NCBI RefSeq assembly: GCF_013032005.1
Contig: NZ_WQBE01000002.1
Span: 124,001 to 188,000, forward strand
Source: Ruegeria atlantica
GTDB lineage: Bacteria > Pseudomonadota > Alphaproteobacteria > Rhodobacterales > Rhodobacteraceae
Direction: 5' to 3'
DNA: 64,000 nt
The notes under the pieces are model-generated. The model was not told where the DNA came from and made no database searches. It worked only from the letters and a program-made list of their open reading frames with translations. Made by a program: the position numbers and the translations under genes. Below are positions 9,153 through 18,696 of this stretch, piece by piece; within the stretch, counting starts at the first letter, position 1, and every line of letters starts with the position of its first letter.

Positions 9153-11195
9153 TCAACGTCGCCCTTCGCGCAACCATCCGGCCAGCAAGAAGCCACCGGC
9201 CAGCACCAGCACCAGCCAGGGCGGTAAAAGCCCGGCCTGTGTGACATCGCGCGTCTCATAGGCTTCTCGCGGGGTCAGGCCGATCCATCCGCGCCCAGCA
9301 GCCGGACGCCCGGCGCGGACATTGCGGATAGACGGCAACCCGTCTTCCAGTCGGATTGCACCCCCGCGCAATTCGGCCAGTACGGGTTTCAGCACCTCAT
9401 CAGTGGCGATGGTGCGCTCAAACTCTTTCGGCGCAGCGGGGCCCAGCCCGATCACTGCCATCTGGTCACCTTCCTGAAGACGGTAGAGGCCAATCTCGGG
9501 TCCAAAATATGTCGCCTCGAACCGCCCAGGGGAGACCTCATCGAGCGTTATTTCAAGCGTTTCGCCATCGGGGCGGGTGATGGTCACCGGTCCGACCTCA
9601 TCCTCCAATGTCTGACGGATGATACGCATGACCTGCCCGTTGGCTTCGGCCCATAAGGCTTCTTCCTCAAGCTCGGGTTCTTTCATCATCCAATGGGCCA
9701 GACGGCGCAACAGTTCCAATTGCGGCCCGCCGCCCTCAAAACCCCGGCTCCACAACCAGGCATGGTCCGACGCCAAGAGCGCCACGCGCCCTTCGCCCAC
9801 GCGGTCCAGCACCAGCAGGGGTCGCTCATCCACACCGGTCATCAACAGCTCACCCGTGCGGTGGTTGACGTCGATCTGGCGCAGCCATGCACCCCAATCC
9901 TCGGAATCCCCCAGATCTGTCGTCACCGGGTGGCGATGGCCCAGATCGGTCACCATGGGCACGAAACGTTCCTCGATCACTCGGGCAGTGGGTTGTGCCG
10001 GCAGAATCGGCGCCAAAGGTGAACGGAAGATGCTGTCGGCGCTGGCAAAATCCGGCCCTGCCGCAATCAGAACAGCGCCGCCTTCGTTGATATAATTGGT
10101 GACATTGTCCAGATAGATCGCGGGCAGGATGCCGCGCCGTTTGTAGCGATCAAAGATGATCAGGTCGAAATCGTTGATCTTTTCCAGAAACAGCTCGCGC
10201 GTTGGGAAAGCGATCAAGGACAACTCGTCCACCGGCACGCCATCCTGTTTCTCGGGCGGACGCAAGATGGTGAAATGCACCAAATCGACCGAGCTGTCGG
10301 ATTTCAGCAGATTGCGCCAGGTCCGCCCACCCGGATGCGGCTCACCCGAAACCAGCAGCACACGCAGCCGGTCACGCACCCCGTTCATCTGGATCAGCGC
10401 GGTGTTGTTACGGTCGGTCAATTCGCCCTCGGCCTGAGGCACAGTGAACTGGATGACATTGCGCCCACCATGCGGCAGAGCGATGGGCAATTCGACATCG
10501 ACGCCGATGGGAATGGTGAATTGTTCCGGCTCGGCCCCATCTACTGATATCTCAAGCGGCGCAGTGGTCGCCCCGGCCGGCGCGGCGCCGCTGTCTTCGA
10601 CGCGCAAGGTCAGGGTGACAGGCTCGCCGATAATAGCAAAGGCGGGGGCATTGCGGACGATCAGGCGGCGATCCCAGTCGCTTTCACGTCCGGTTTGCAG
10701 CAAGTGCATCGGCGCGGGCAGGTCGGGTGCCTGCTCGACATCATGCACCAGACCGTCTGAAACCACCAGAATACCCGCAATCCGTGCGCGCGGCTCTTCG
10801 GCCAATGCGGCGCTCAACGCGGCCATGACCTGCGTGCCTTCGTCCCCGTCTCCGTCGGCGACCTTGATTCGGCGCAGCTCGGTATTGTCACGGGCTTCGA
10901 TTTCAGCAGCCAAACCCTCGGCCGCCTGTGCGGTTTGGTCGGCGCGATCCGAAAGGGCCTGACTGGCGCTTTCATCCTCGATCATCAGCACGATATCAGT
11001 CAGCGGCGCACGGTCTTCGACCTGATAGACCGGACCCGCCAAGGCCGCGATCACCACCAGCGCCGCCAGCCCGCGCAAGGCCCAACCAGACAGGCCGCGC
11101 CAAAGGGCCAGCAGAACCCCTGTGACCGCAATCGCGGCGACAATGGCCAGTACTGGCCACGGGATCAGCGGATCAAAGATGACTGTTCCGGTCAT
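9153..11195 (-). CDS. Conserved membrane protein, last gene of the MoxR/DUF58 operon
   Basis: A 680-residue protein with two N-terminal hydrophobic segments (WPVLAIVAAIAVTGVLLALW and GLAALVVIAALAGPVY) and one at the C-terminus (PPWLVLVLAGGFLLAGWL). A large, probably periplasmic, central region lies between them. An early segment (IVLMIEDESASQALSDRADQ) resembles a degenerate von Willebrand A start. A middle part (DLIIFDRYKRRGILPAIYLDN, then EGGAVLIAAG) resembles the glutamine-amidotransferase-like fold seen in such operons. It overlaps the DUF4159 gene upstream by 4 bp (ATGA). It likely works with MoxR and DUF58 partners in the envelope; the specific role is unknown. Confidence 0.8.
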   Translation of the reverse strand: MTGTVIFDPLIPWPVLAIVAAIAVTGVLLALWRGLSGWALRGLAALVVIAALAGPVYQVEDRAPLTDIVLMIEDESASQALSDRADQTAQAAEGLAAEIEARDNTELRRIKVADGDGDEGTQVMAALSAALAEEPRARIAGILVVSDGLVHDVEQAPDLPAPMHLLQTGRESDWDRRLIVRNAPAFAIIGEPVTLTLRVEDSGAAPAGATTAPLEISVDGAEPEQFTIPIGVDVELPIALPHGGRNVIQFTVPQAEGELTDRNNTALIQMNGVRDRLRVLLVSGEPHPGGRTWRNLLKSDSSVDLVHFTILRPPEKQDGVPVDELSLIAFPTRELFLEKINDFDLIIFDRYKRRGILPAIYLDNVTNYINEGGAVLIAAGPDFASADSIFRSPLAPILPAQPTARVIEERFVPMVTDLGHRHPVTTDLGDSEDWGAWLRQIDVNHRTGELLMTGVDERPLLVLDRVGEGRVALLASDHAWLWSRGFEGGGPQLELLRRLAHWMMKEPELEEEALWAEANGQVMRIIRQTLEDEVGPVTITRPDGETLEITLDEVSPGRFEATYFGPEIGLYRLQEGDQMAVIGLGPAAPKEFERTIATDEVLKPVLAELRGGAIRLEDGLPSIRNVRAGRPAAGRGWIGLTPREAYETRDVTQAGLLPPWLVLVLAGGFLLAGWLREGRR

Positions 11196-13957
11196 TGTCC
11201 CAACCTGTCCAAAAGCGCAGGCACGTGTACCTGATCCGATTTGTAATTCCCCGTCAGCACATGCATCACCAGATTGACCCCAAAGCGATTGGCCAGCTCG
11301 CGCTGACGTTCCCCGGCATAACCACGCCCGACTGGCAACAGCGCCTGTCCGTTGCGGTCGATCGCCCAGGCCCCGGCCCAGTCATTGCCGCCAATCACCA
11401 CAGGGGTGACGTTGTCGTTGAGATTGCGAAATGGCATGCCCTCGATCTGTTCGGCATCCACCGGGGCGGCCTCGACCCAGATTTCTGTACCAGCGTAGCG
11501 ACCCGGGAAATCCTGCAGCAGGTAAAAGGCACGAGTCAGCACATGATCACCGGGGACAGGCTCTAACGCGGGAATATTAAGCGGGGCCGCCAGTTGTTGC
11601 AGTTTGCGCCCATTGGGGCTCGAGGCTCCAAAGCGCGCGATATTCGCATCACGTGTGTCGAACAGGATCATGCCACCCGATCGCAAATAAGCGTTCAGTT
11701 TAACATAAGCCTCAGCCGAAGGCTGCGGCTGATCCGGAGTGATCGGCCAATACAGCAGCGGGAAAAACGCCAGTTCATCGCGCTCAAGATCCACCCCAAA
11801 TGGCTCGGCAGGTTCGACCGATGTGCGATAGAACAACGTTTGCGACAAGCCACGCAGGCCAGCACCTGCCACATCGTCAACCTGCGCATTTCCGGTCAGC
11901 ACATGGGCCAGCACCAGCTCATGCGTGGCATTCAGTGCGAATTCTGTATCCTCGGGCGTCTGCGCCTGCGCCTCGGGCACCAACAGCATGGCACCCAGCG
12001 CAACCGCCGCCGCTTTGGCCAGACCAAGGCGGCCAGACAAGGCCAATGAGGCGATCACATCAATCGTCAGCAATAGCAGAGCGAGGCTGAGCAGGATGCC
12101 CCCGACAGGTGTCTCAGAGTTCACCTCCTGCCCTTTGATCGGTACATCCGAAGGCCAGATTGCCGGGCTAATCACAGCTTCTTCCGACAGAACATTCAAG
12201 GCCAGCTTCTGTTTGCCGCTTTCATAAAGGCCGGGCTGCAAATCGGGGCCGGTTGTGCCCGAGATCAGCTTGACCCCGTCCACGCCAGCCAGATTGCCCG
12301 CATCGGACAGGGCGCCAAAGCCGTCCATCACTTGCAACGGCTCCCACGTGGTGCCCCGTAGCTGCGAATCCTGCCGGGATTTCGCAGCCGAGGCCACCGC
12401 TAGACGGTCCAACATCTCAACAAACAGCCCCGAAAGCGGCAGGCTGGACCATTCTGCATCCGCCGTCACATGGAACAGAACCACCTGACCCAAGCCCAGC
12501 GCCTTGCGTGTGACCAGGGGCGTGCCGTCGGACAGCGACGCAATCACCCGATCCGCCAAGTTAGGGTCTGGTTGCGCCATGACCTGTGTTGTGACCGTAA
12601 CATCGCCGGGCACCTGCAAGCCGTAGAAAGGCGAGTTTTCCGGGAAGGGTGCCAGCCCCTTGGCCTCACCCCAGCTCATCGCGCCACCGACCGAGCGACC
12701 GCCGCTGCGCAGACGTACCGGCAGCAATACATCTTCGGAATCGCGGCCCAGGTCGCTGGCGGCCATGCGTGGACCGGCAAAGCGCAGCAATAATCCGCCC
12801 TGTTCGACCCATTCCACCAATGCCGTCTGCTCCCCGGGCGACAGTTTGGCCACATCGGCCAGAACGATGGCATCAGGATTGGCAGGTAAAACTTCCAGCA
12901 ACCCTCCATCCACGAAATCCGCAGTTGGGCTCAGGACCTGGGTCAGATAGTGCAGCGGTGAGAGCAGTTCCAACCCTTCACGGTTCAACGTTCCGGCGAT
13001 CAGGGCGACCTCGCGTCGGCGAAGGCTGTCATCCGTTAGCGTTACCGCACCGGCCGAACGCTGCCCCTGAATCTCGAACCTTGTGATCCGTCCCCGCAAT
13101 TCGGATGGCAGGGCAAGCTCCACCTGCGCCGTTGTTTCATTTTCTTCGAAAACGGCATCAGCACTGTGCAGAATGCGCATGACACCCGCCGGGTCGCGGC
13201 CCTGAGCCACAAGCGTGACAGCCGTCGCTGGCCCGGGTTCAGATCGTCTTGCAGTCAGTTGAATAACCCCATCCTGATACACTGCCGGAACCATCGCCAG
13301 TACCGGGGCGGCAGGTTGATACACCGTCACGTCACCGCGCGATTGCAAAGTGTCCAGAATTCGGGCGCTGTTCGGGTAAGCCAGCTTGTCGCTGAACCAG
13401 AATGTGTCAAAGTCCTCTTCGATCTGATCCAGCACGTCAATTGCCTGCGTGATCTGGGTTTCGCTTGGTTGCCACGGCACCGGAACCATCCCCGGCAACC
13501 GCCCGCGCCAGGCCTCTGCCGCCTGAAAGACCGGGGTTTCCGGCTCTGTAAGGCGCAAAATGGATACCGGACGGCCCGCGCGTCCGGCCTCAACCAACTG
13601 GGCGTCAATTTGCTCCAGCGTTGCTGGCCATCCCGTAGCCCCGGCCCAGCTTGCATCCAACACCAACAGCAACGGGCCGGACCCGGCCTGAATACGTGAC
13701 GGGTTCAATACCGGTCCGGCTAATCCAATGATGATCGCGGCAACTGCCAACATCCGCAGCAAAAGCAACCACCACGGGGTACGGTCCGAAACGCTTTCCT
13801 TGTCCTTCTGTCCCAAAAGCAAAGTGACCGCGGGAAACAAGCGGCGGATCGGTGCAGGTGGAACCGCGCGCAGAATCAGCCACAGGATCGGCAGGGCCAG
13901 CAGGCTCAGCAATACCCAAGGGGATGTGAAGCTGATCACTGACAGAAATGCCGTCAT
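11192..13957 (-). CDS. DUF4159 domain membrane protein with N-terminal BatA-like region
   Basis: A 921-residue protein. Its first ~85 residues are typical of BatA (SPWVLLSLLALPILWLILRAVPPAP, then a second hydrophobic helix LLLLRMLAVAAIIIGLAGPVL). A VWA-like stretch follows (GPLLLVLDASWAGATGW). A further membrane helix lies near residue 650. The C-terminal third is DUF4159: FFPLLYWPITPDQPQPS, then GGMILFDTRD. The chosen ATG (13957) overlaps the DUF58 stop as ATGA; an upstream in-frame start would run far into DUF58. The family is found in MoxR-linked operons; biochemical activity is unknown. Confidence 0.88.
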   Translation of the reverse strand: MTAFLSVISFTSPWVLLSLLALPILWLILRAVPPAPIRRLFPAVTLLLGQKDKESVSDRTPWWLLLLRMLAVAAIIIGLAGPVLNPSRIQAGSGPLLLVLDASWAGATGWPATLEQIDAQLVEAGRAGRPVSILRLTEPETPVFQAAEAWRGRLPGMVPVPWQPSETQITQAIDVLDQIEEDFDTFWFSDKLAYPNSARILDTLQSRGDVTVYQPAAPVLAMVPAVYQDGVIQLTARRSEPGPATAVTLVAQGRDPAGVMRILHSADAVFEENETTAQVELALPSELRGRITRFEIQGQRSAGAVTLTDDSLRRREVALIAGTLNREGLELLSPLHYLTQVLSPTADFVDGGLLEVLPANPDAIVLADVAKLSPGEQTALVEWVEQGGLLLRFAGPRMAASDLGRDSEDVLLPVRLRSGGRSVGGAMSWGEAKGLAPFPENSPFYGLQVPGDVTVTTQVMAQPDPNLADRVIASLSDGTPLVTRKALGLGQVVLFHVTADAEWSSLPLSGLFVEMLDRLAVASAAKSRQDSQLRGTTWEPLQVMDGFGALSDAGNLAGVDGVKLISGTTGPDLQPGLYESGKQKLALNVLSEEAVISPAIWPSDVPIKGQEVNSETPVGGILLSLALLLLTIDVIASLALSGRLGLAKAAAVALGAMLLVPEAQAQTPEDTEFALNATHELVLAHVLTGNAQVDDVAGAGLRGLSQTLFYRTSVEPAEPFGVDLERDELAFFPLLYWPITPDQPQPSAEAYVKLNAYLRSGGMILFDTRDANIARFGASSPNGRKLQQLAAPLNIPALEPVPGDHVLTRAFYLLQDFPGRYAGTEIWVEAAPVDAEQIEGMPFRNLNDNVTPVVIGGNDWAGAWAIDRNGQALLPVGRGYAGERQRELANRFGVNLVMHVLTGNYKSDQVHVPALLDRLGQ

Positions 13958-14829
13958 CGCAAGCTCCCGTCCAAAGCGCGGTACAACCACAGCAGCGCCG
14001 CCTGTGCGCTGTCTTCGGTGTGGTGCAGGCCATATTGCCAATTTGTCGCCCGGCACAATTGCTGTAGCGCTTCCTTACGCTCCGCCAGCCGCTCAAGGTA
14101 CCGGCCACGCAAAGCACCAGCTTTCAGTGTCTCGTGTCTCAGGGTTCGTCCGACACTCTCGAACACGGTGCGGCCGTGATAGGGAAAAGATTCCTCGCTC
14201 GGGTCCAGAACATGCATCAAAACGCCCCGTACACCACGGTCGGCAGCTTTGGTCAGGGCCAGCTCCACCTCGCTCATCGGGCCCAGAAAGTCCGATATGA
14301 ACACGGCACGCGCGCGCGGGATCATGGCGCGATGCTCGGGCGAGGCGTAATCGTCCTGCACATCGCCTGACCAGGCCTGCGCCAGTCGGATGATTTGCGC
14401 GTTTCCGCGCCGGGGCGGCAGCGTGGTACCGGTTAGGCCCACGCGCTCTCCACCGCGTACCAGCAGGATCGAGATTGCCAAACCCAGCAAACGGGCCCTG
14501 TCACCTTTCGTGGGAAGGTTCTTGTTGGACGCAAACCGCATCGAGGCACCCTGATCCACCCACAGCATCACCGATTGCGCGATCTGCCATTCCCGTTCAC
14601 GCACAAACTGCTGATCCCCGCGGGCCGAGCGCCGGTGGTCGATCATCCGGCGGCTGTCACCAATCTGCGCCGGGCGGTATTGCCAGAAATCATCGCCAAG
14701 GCCCGAGCGCCTGCGCCCGTGATCGCCCAGCAAAACGGTTCCGGCCAGATGTTCTGCGCGCGCCAACAGCGGCGGTAGCCGGGATGCCTCGGCCTCGGAT
14801 CTTTCTCGAAGGGTCAGCGCGGCATTCAC
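13954..14829 (-). CDS. DUF58 domain-containing protein
   Basis: A 291-residue soluble protein with the DUF58 core motif DDFWQYRPAQIGDSRRMIDH followed by SVMLWVDQGASMRF, a VWA-like metal-site segment. DUF58 proteins are the usual partners of MoxR AAA ATPases and are thought to present substrates or metal-dependent partners to them. Translation starts at a GTG overlapping the MoxR stop (GTGA), and its own stop overlaps the next gene as ATGA, so all four genes are coupled. Confidence 0.93.
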   Translation of the reverse strand: MNAALTLRERSEAEASRLPPLLARAEHLAGTVLLGDHGRRRSGLGDDFWQYRPAQIGDSRRMIDHRRSARGDQQFVREREWQIAQSVMLWVDQGASMRFASNKNLPTKGDRARLLGLAISILLVRGGERVGLTGTTLPPRRGNAQIIRLAQAWSGDVQDDYASPEHRAMIPRARAVFISDFLGPMSEVELALTKAADRGVRGVLMHVLDPSEESFPYHGRTVFESVGRTLRHETLKAGALRGRYLERLAERKEALQQLCRATNWQYGLHHTEDSAQAALLWLYRALDGSLR

Positions 14830-15833
14830 GCCGCGGCCTCGGTACGGATTAACCCGGCGGCCGTCGAGTCGATCAGCTCAGCCAGACTATCACCACGCGC
14901 GCGCGCCGCGAAGTTCAGCGCCATCCGGTGGCTGAGCACCGGGCGGGCCATGTCCAGGACATCTTCGGCATTTGGCGCCAACCGCCCCTGCAACATCGCG
15001 CGGGCCCGCACCGTCATCATCAGCGCCTGCGCCGCACGGGGACCTGGACCCCAGGCAACTGTTTCTGCGACGCGCTCGGACGCACCTGCCTCTTCTGGGC
15101 GGAACGCACGAACCAGATCAAGAATCAACTCCACAACCGACTCTCCCACCGGCATGCGACGCAGCAAAACCTGCGCGGCCAGCAGTTCATCTTTGGTGAA
15201 AATCTGATGGGCTTCGTCTTCTTCGACCCCTGTGGTTGCAAGCAAAATGTCTCGTTCGGTCTGACGGTCAGGGTATTCAACATCGACCTGAACAAGGAAC
15301 CGGTCCAGCTGCGCCTCGGGCAGGGGATAGGTGCCTTCCTGTTCAATCGGGTTTTGCGTGGCGAGAACGTGGAACGGCTCGCCCAGCGAGCGATCTTCGC
15401 CCGCCACGGTTACGGTGCGTTCCTGCATTGCCTGTAGCAGAGCCGACTGAGTCCGCGGGCTGGCGCGGTTGATCTCATCCGCCATCAGCAACTGACAGAA
15501 GATCGGGCCAGAGATGAAGCGGAAGTGGCGGGTGCCGTCATCGGCGGTGTCCAGAACCTCGGACCCCAGAATATCGGCAGGCATTAGATCGGGCGTGAAC
15601 TGGATACGATTGCCATGCAGGCCCATCACCGTCGACAAGGTTTCAACCAATCGCGTCTTACCCAGCCCCGGCAAGCCGATCAACAAAGCGTGACCGCCGC
15701 ACAACAGCGCAGTCAGGGTCAGGTCAACGACCCGTTCCTGTCCGATAAAGCGACGGGTGATCGAGGCCTTGGCCTCTTGCAGCTTGTTTTCCAGCGCTTC
15801 GATCTCGGACACGAGGTCGGCAGGTTCGCTCAT
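14826..15833 (-). CDS. MoxR-family AAA ATPase
   Basis: A 335-residue AAA+ ATPase. Walker A is GLPGLGKTRL near residue 60, Walker B ends in LMADEINRASPRTQSALLQAMQE, and the sensor region ATQNPIEQEGTYPLPEAQLDRF is nearly invariant in MoxR proteins. MoxR ATPases act as chaperones that mature or activate complexes, often with VWA proteins. This is the first gene of the MoxR-DUF58-DUF4159-membrane protein operon, divergent from the DUF1285 gene 52 bp away. Confidence 0.96.
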   Translation of the reverse strand: MSEPADLVSEIEALENKLQEAKASITRRFIGQERVVDLTLTALLCGGHALLIGLPGLGKTRLVETLSTVMGLHGNRIQFTPDLMPADILGSEVLDTADDGTRHFRFISGPIFCQLLMADEINRASPRTQSALLQAMQERTVTVAGEDRSLGEPFHVLATQNPIEQEGTYPLPEAQLDRFLVQVDVEYPDRQTERDILLATTGVEEDEAHQIFTKDELLAAQVLLRRMPVGESVVELILDLVRAFRPEEAGASERVAETVAWGPGPRAAQALMMTVRARAMLQGRLAPNAEDVLDMARPVLSHRMALNFAARARGDSLAELIDSTAAGLIRTEAAA

Positions 15834-15885
15834 GACTTTCCCTTCCGTGGACTATTATGATTGAAGTGTATCGCGCTGAGAGGAA

Positions 15886-16476
15886 ATGGCAAAAGCAATG
15901 AGCGGACAAAAACCTGTGACCCCTTCACCTGATGGTCTGGCAGCATCGGTCAAAGCAACCAAATCCAAGGGTTTGCCGCCTGTTCACCTGTGGAATCCTC
16001 CGTTTTCCGGCGATCTGGACATCAAGATCGCAAAAGATGGCACCTGGAGTTATTTAGGGTCGCCCATCAACCGGTTCGAGCTTGTGAAGCTTTTTTCCTC
16101 AATTCTTAAGAAAGAAGACGGGAAGTATTACCTGGTAACCCCGGTGGAAAAGGTTGGAATCACCGTCGAGGATGCGCCCTTTGTGGCCGTCGATTTCGAT
16201 GTCGAGGGGGAAGGTGACGGGCAAAGCGTGACTTTTAGCACGCATGTCGGTGACCGGGCTGTGGCGGGGCCGGATCATCCCATCCGCATTGTCATCGACG
16301 AGGAAACAGAAGAGCCGTCGCCCTATGTATTGGTGCGCACAAACCTTGAGGCGCGGATTGATCGTAAAAGCTTTTACCGCCTCGTGGACCTTGCCCAGCA
16401 TCAGGATGGCTGGTTCGGCGTTCGGTCGGGGGGGCGGTTTTTTCCTTTGATTCCGTCCGAGGACCTGCCGGATTAA
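15886..16476 (+). CDS. DUF1285 domain-containing protein
   Basis: A 196-residue protein with the DUF1285 pattern: PPVHLWNPPFSGDLDIKIAKDGTWSYLGSPI, then RFELVKLFSSIL and YYLVTPVEKVGITVEDAPFV. The C-terminal GWFGVRSGGRFFPLI is also typical. The function is unknown. In alphaproteobacteria this gene is commonly next to the moxR operon, as here (divergent). The start at 15886 gives MAKAMSGQK; ATG at 15898 is an alternative. The 3' end overlaps the convergent EamA gene by 4 bp. Confidence 0.88.
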   Translation: MAKAMSGQKPVTPSPDGLAASVKATKSKGLPPVHLWNPPFSGDLDIKIAKDGTWSYLGSPINRFELVKLFSSILKKEDGKYYLVTPVEKVGITVEDAPFVAVDFDVEGEGDGQSVTFSTHVGDRAVAGPDHPIRIVIDEETEEPSPYVLVRTNLEARIDRKSFYRLVDLAQHQDGWFGVRSGGRFFPLIPSEDLPD

Positions 16477-17414
16477 GCTCGTCGCGGGACCCGGCGATCC
16501 TGCGCCAGAACCACAGCGACAGCGACGATGCTCGCGCCCAGCGCGCGGGTCCAATTCCACTCTTCGCCCAATACCAGCATGATCAGCATCACATAGAAGG
16601 GCGCGATGTTGATATGAAACGAGGCCAACGCCACGCCCAGCTTGCCCACCGACGCGATGAACAGCACCTGACTCAGCCCCAGCGACACCAGCGCATAGAT
16701 GACCAGCATCCCCATCTGCTGCACATCAATCGGTGCCGAGGGCAGGATATCCATGCCAGCCTGACCGGCCGCAAAGAACAGGAATGCAGCCACGATCAGC
16801 CCCCCAACCAAGGTAATCGTGCTGCGCCCGGTCTGGCTGAGGTCCGGGAAATCCCGCGCTGTCGCCATGCTGGCCCAACAAAACAGCCCGGTTGACAGGA
16901 TGGCACAGCCCGCACCCAACCCAAGCTGCGCCGGAGCTACCGCACTGGTGGCAATCAGCCCGCCGACGATCGACACGACCAGACCTACCGCAAAATTCCA
17001 CCGCAACCGCCGTGTGCCGGTCGCCAGTTCCAACAGCGTCGCGAACAAAGGCGCGCAAGAGGCGATGATGGCCACTGTTACCGGGTCAGTCAGTTTTTGC
17101 GCCACAATGATCAGGAACATGCCAGCGCCCAGCGTCCCGCCAACAAACAACGCATGTCCCCAACGGGCGCGCAATACGCGTGACGGACCGTCAATCAGCA
17201 ACCAGACCGGAACCAGAAACGCCACCGCCAATACCAATCGTGCTGCAAACAGGGCCACCGGAGGCCAGCTTTGCAACAGCACCTCGGCGGCCGGAAATCC
17301 CGCCGCCCAAGTCAGCATGGATGCAACCGCCAGACCATTGCCAGACACCGCGGATGTCCGTCCGCCAGACACAGTAAGGGCGTTCCCGCGCACGGGGTCA
17401 GGGCTCATTGCCAT
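16473..17414 (-). CDS. EamA/DMT family transporter
   Basis: A membrane protein of 313 residues from the chosen start, with ten predicted hydrophobic helices in two EamA repeats (first: ASMLTWAAGFPAAEVLLQSWPP; second begins near GAGCAILSTGLFCWASM). EamA proteins export metabolites or amino acids; substrate unknown. The start at 17414 is preceded by an AAGG about 10 bp upstream; an in-frame start at 17471 adds an unlikely polar leader. It converges on the DUF1285 gene with a 4-bp overlap. Confidence 0.87.
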   Translation of the reverse strand: MAMSPDPVRGNALTVSGGRTSAVSGNGLAVASMLTWAAGFPAAEVLLQSWPPVALFAARLVLAVAFLVPVWLLIDGPSRVLRARWGHALFVGGTLGAGMFLIIVAQKLTDPVTVAIIASCAPLFATLLELATGTRRLRWNFAVGLVVSIVGGLIATSAVAPAQLGLGAGCAILSTGLFCWASMATARDFPDLSQTGRSTITLVGGLIVAAFLFFAAGQAGMDILPSAPIDVQQMGMLVIYALVSLGLSQVLFIASVGKLGVALASFHINIAPFYVMLIMLVLGEEWNWTRALGASIVAVAVVLAQDRRVPRRA

Positions 17415-17589
17415 CGTGTTCAAACCTTCTGTTGGCACGGCGCGCAAAAATGATTCGCCGCGTTGCCCCAAAAGTCTCTGATTTGATCCAGGCGATCTGG
17501 CCGATTTTCGACAATCTGTCGTTTTTGGTCCCCTTCCCCAAAATTCGCCGTCCCGCTAAGGTCCGGCCAACAACTGCCAGAGACCGCCC

Positions 17590-18345
17590 ATGCCCAAATT
17601 TGCCGCCAATATCTCACTGCTCTTTGCCGAGCTTCCGTATCTGGAGCGTTTCCAGGCGGCGGCCGACGCCGGATTCAAAGCGGTCGAAATTCTGTTTCCT
17701 TATGAACTGGCTGCAAAGGAAACGCGCCGCGCGCTGCTGGCAAATGGACTGGAACTTGTTCTGATCAACGCGCCGCCGCCCAATTACACCGGGGGTGAGC
17801 CCGGCTATGCCGCAGTTCCGGGTGGCGAGGCGCGGTTTCAATCCGATATCCGCCGTGTCTTGCGCTATGCCGAGATCCTGCGACCAGGGCTGATTCACAT
17901 CATGTCGGGGTATGCCACGGGTTCGGACGCGCAGGACTGTTTCGTGCGCAACCTGCAATGGGCCGCCGATTTCGCCCCGCAACAGCAGTTCACGATCGAA
18001 CCGCTGAATCCGGTTTCCCAGCCCGGGTACTTTCTGAACGATTACGATCTGGCAATGCAGGTGCTGGACCATGTGAACCGCCCCAATGTCGGCCTGCAAT
18101 ATGACAGCTTTCATGCTCATATGATCCACGATGACGCGGAAACTGTCTGGAATCGCTTTCACCCGCGGATCGTTCACGCCCAGATCGGCGCCGCCCCCGA
18201 CCGCTGTGAACCGGGGCGCGGACCGACAGATTTCCAACGTCTGTTCGCAGCGATGGACGCAACGGGTTATTCCGGCTGGGTCAGCGCCGAATATATTGCC
18301 TCCACGTCACGAACAACGGACAGCCTTGACTGGATGCGGGGCTAG
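17590..18345 (+). CDS. hyi: Hydroxypyruvate isomerase family sugar isomerase
   Basis: A 251-residue TIM-barrel protein of the xylose-isomerase-like (AP endonuclease 2) family. Typical Hyi segments are MPKFAANISLLFAELPYLERF, FTIEPLNPVSQPGYFLND and VGLQYDSFHAHMI; the acidic metal ligands lie in these and in GWVSAEYI. Such enzymes interconvert hydroxypyruvate and tartronate semialdehyde or isomerise 2-oxo-tetronate (OtnI). The neighbours do not decide which. The length is standard. Confidence 0.85.
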   Translation: MPKFAANISLLFAELPYLERFQAAADAGFKAVEILFPYELAAKETRRALLANGLELVLINAPPPNYTGGEPGYAAVPGGEARFQSDIRRVLRYAEILRPGLIHIMSGYATGSDAQDCFVRNLQWAADFAPQQQFTIEPLNPVSQPGYFLNDYDLAMQVLDHVNRPNVGLQYDSFHAHMIHDDAETVWNRFHPRIVHAQIGAAPDRCEPGRGPTDFQRLFAAMDATGYSGWVSAEYIASTSRTTDSLDWMRG

Positions 18346-18398
18346 CTCTGGCGTTTTGACGGAAAATACAGCACATCAGGGGAAACAAGACCATCAGG

Positions 18399-18638
18399 AT
18401 GCCCGCAATGATCCCCGCCCGCTTTTCCCGCGCCTTGTTCAGCCTGATCATGTCGGGCCTCATGTCCTGCCTGGTGACCGGGATCGCGACGGTAAAAGCC
18501 ATCGGGTTTGGCCCCAACACCGTCAGCGACTGGATAGCGTCCTGGGCCTTTTGCTGGCCCATCGCCTTCACCGTCATCCTGCTGCTTGGCCCATCCGTGC
18601 AACGGTTGGTCAACCGCCTGGTCAGGCCACAGGACTGA
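18399..18638 (+). CDS. DUF2798 family small membrane protein
   Basis: A 79-residue protein with two membrane helices: LFSLIMSGLMSCLVTGIATV and WAFCWPIAFTVILLLGPSV. The helix-loop-helix pattern with 'SG.MS..V...T' and 'W..AW...P' is that of DUF2798. The function is unknown. A GGGGAA purine run precedes the start at 18399; ATG at 18408 is an alternative. It lies between hyi and the convergent polA. Confidence 0.8.
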   Translation: MPAMIPARFSRALFSLIMSGLMSCLVTGIATVKAIGFGPNTVSDWIASWAFCWPIAFTVILLLGPSVQRLVNRLVRPQD

Positions 18639-18696
18639 TCCGCTGTGAAGAGGGCCCGCCGGGCCTGATGAACTGCGCCGCCCTTGTTTTTAGCAG

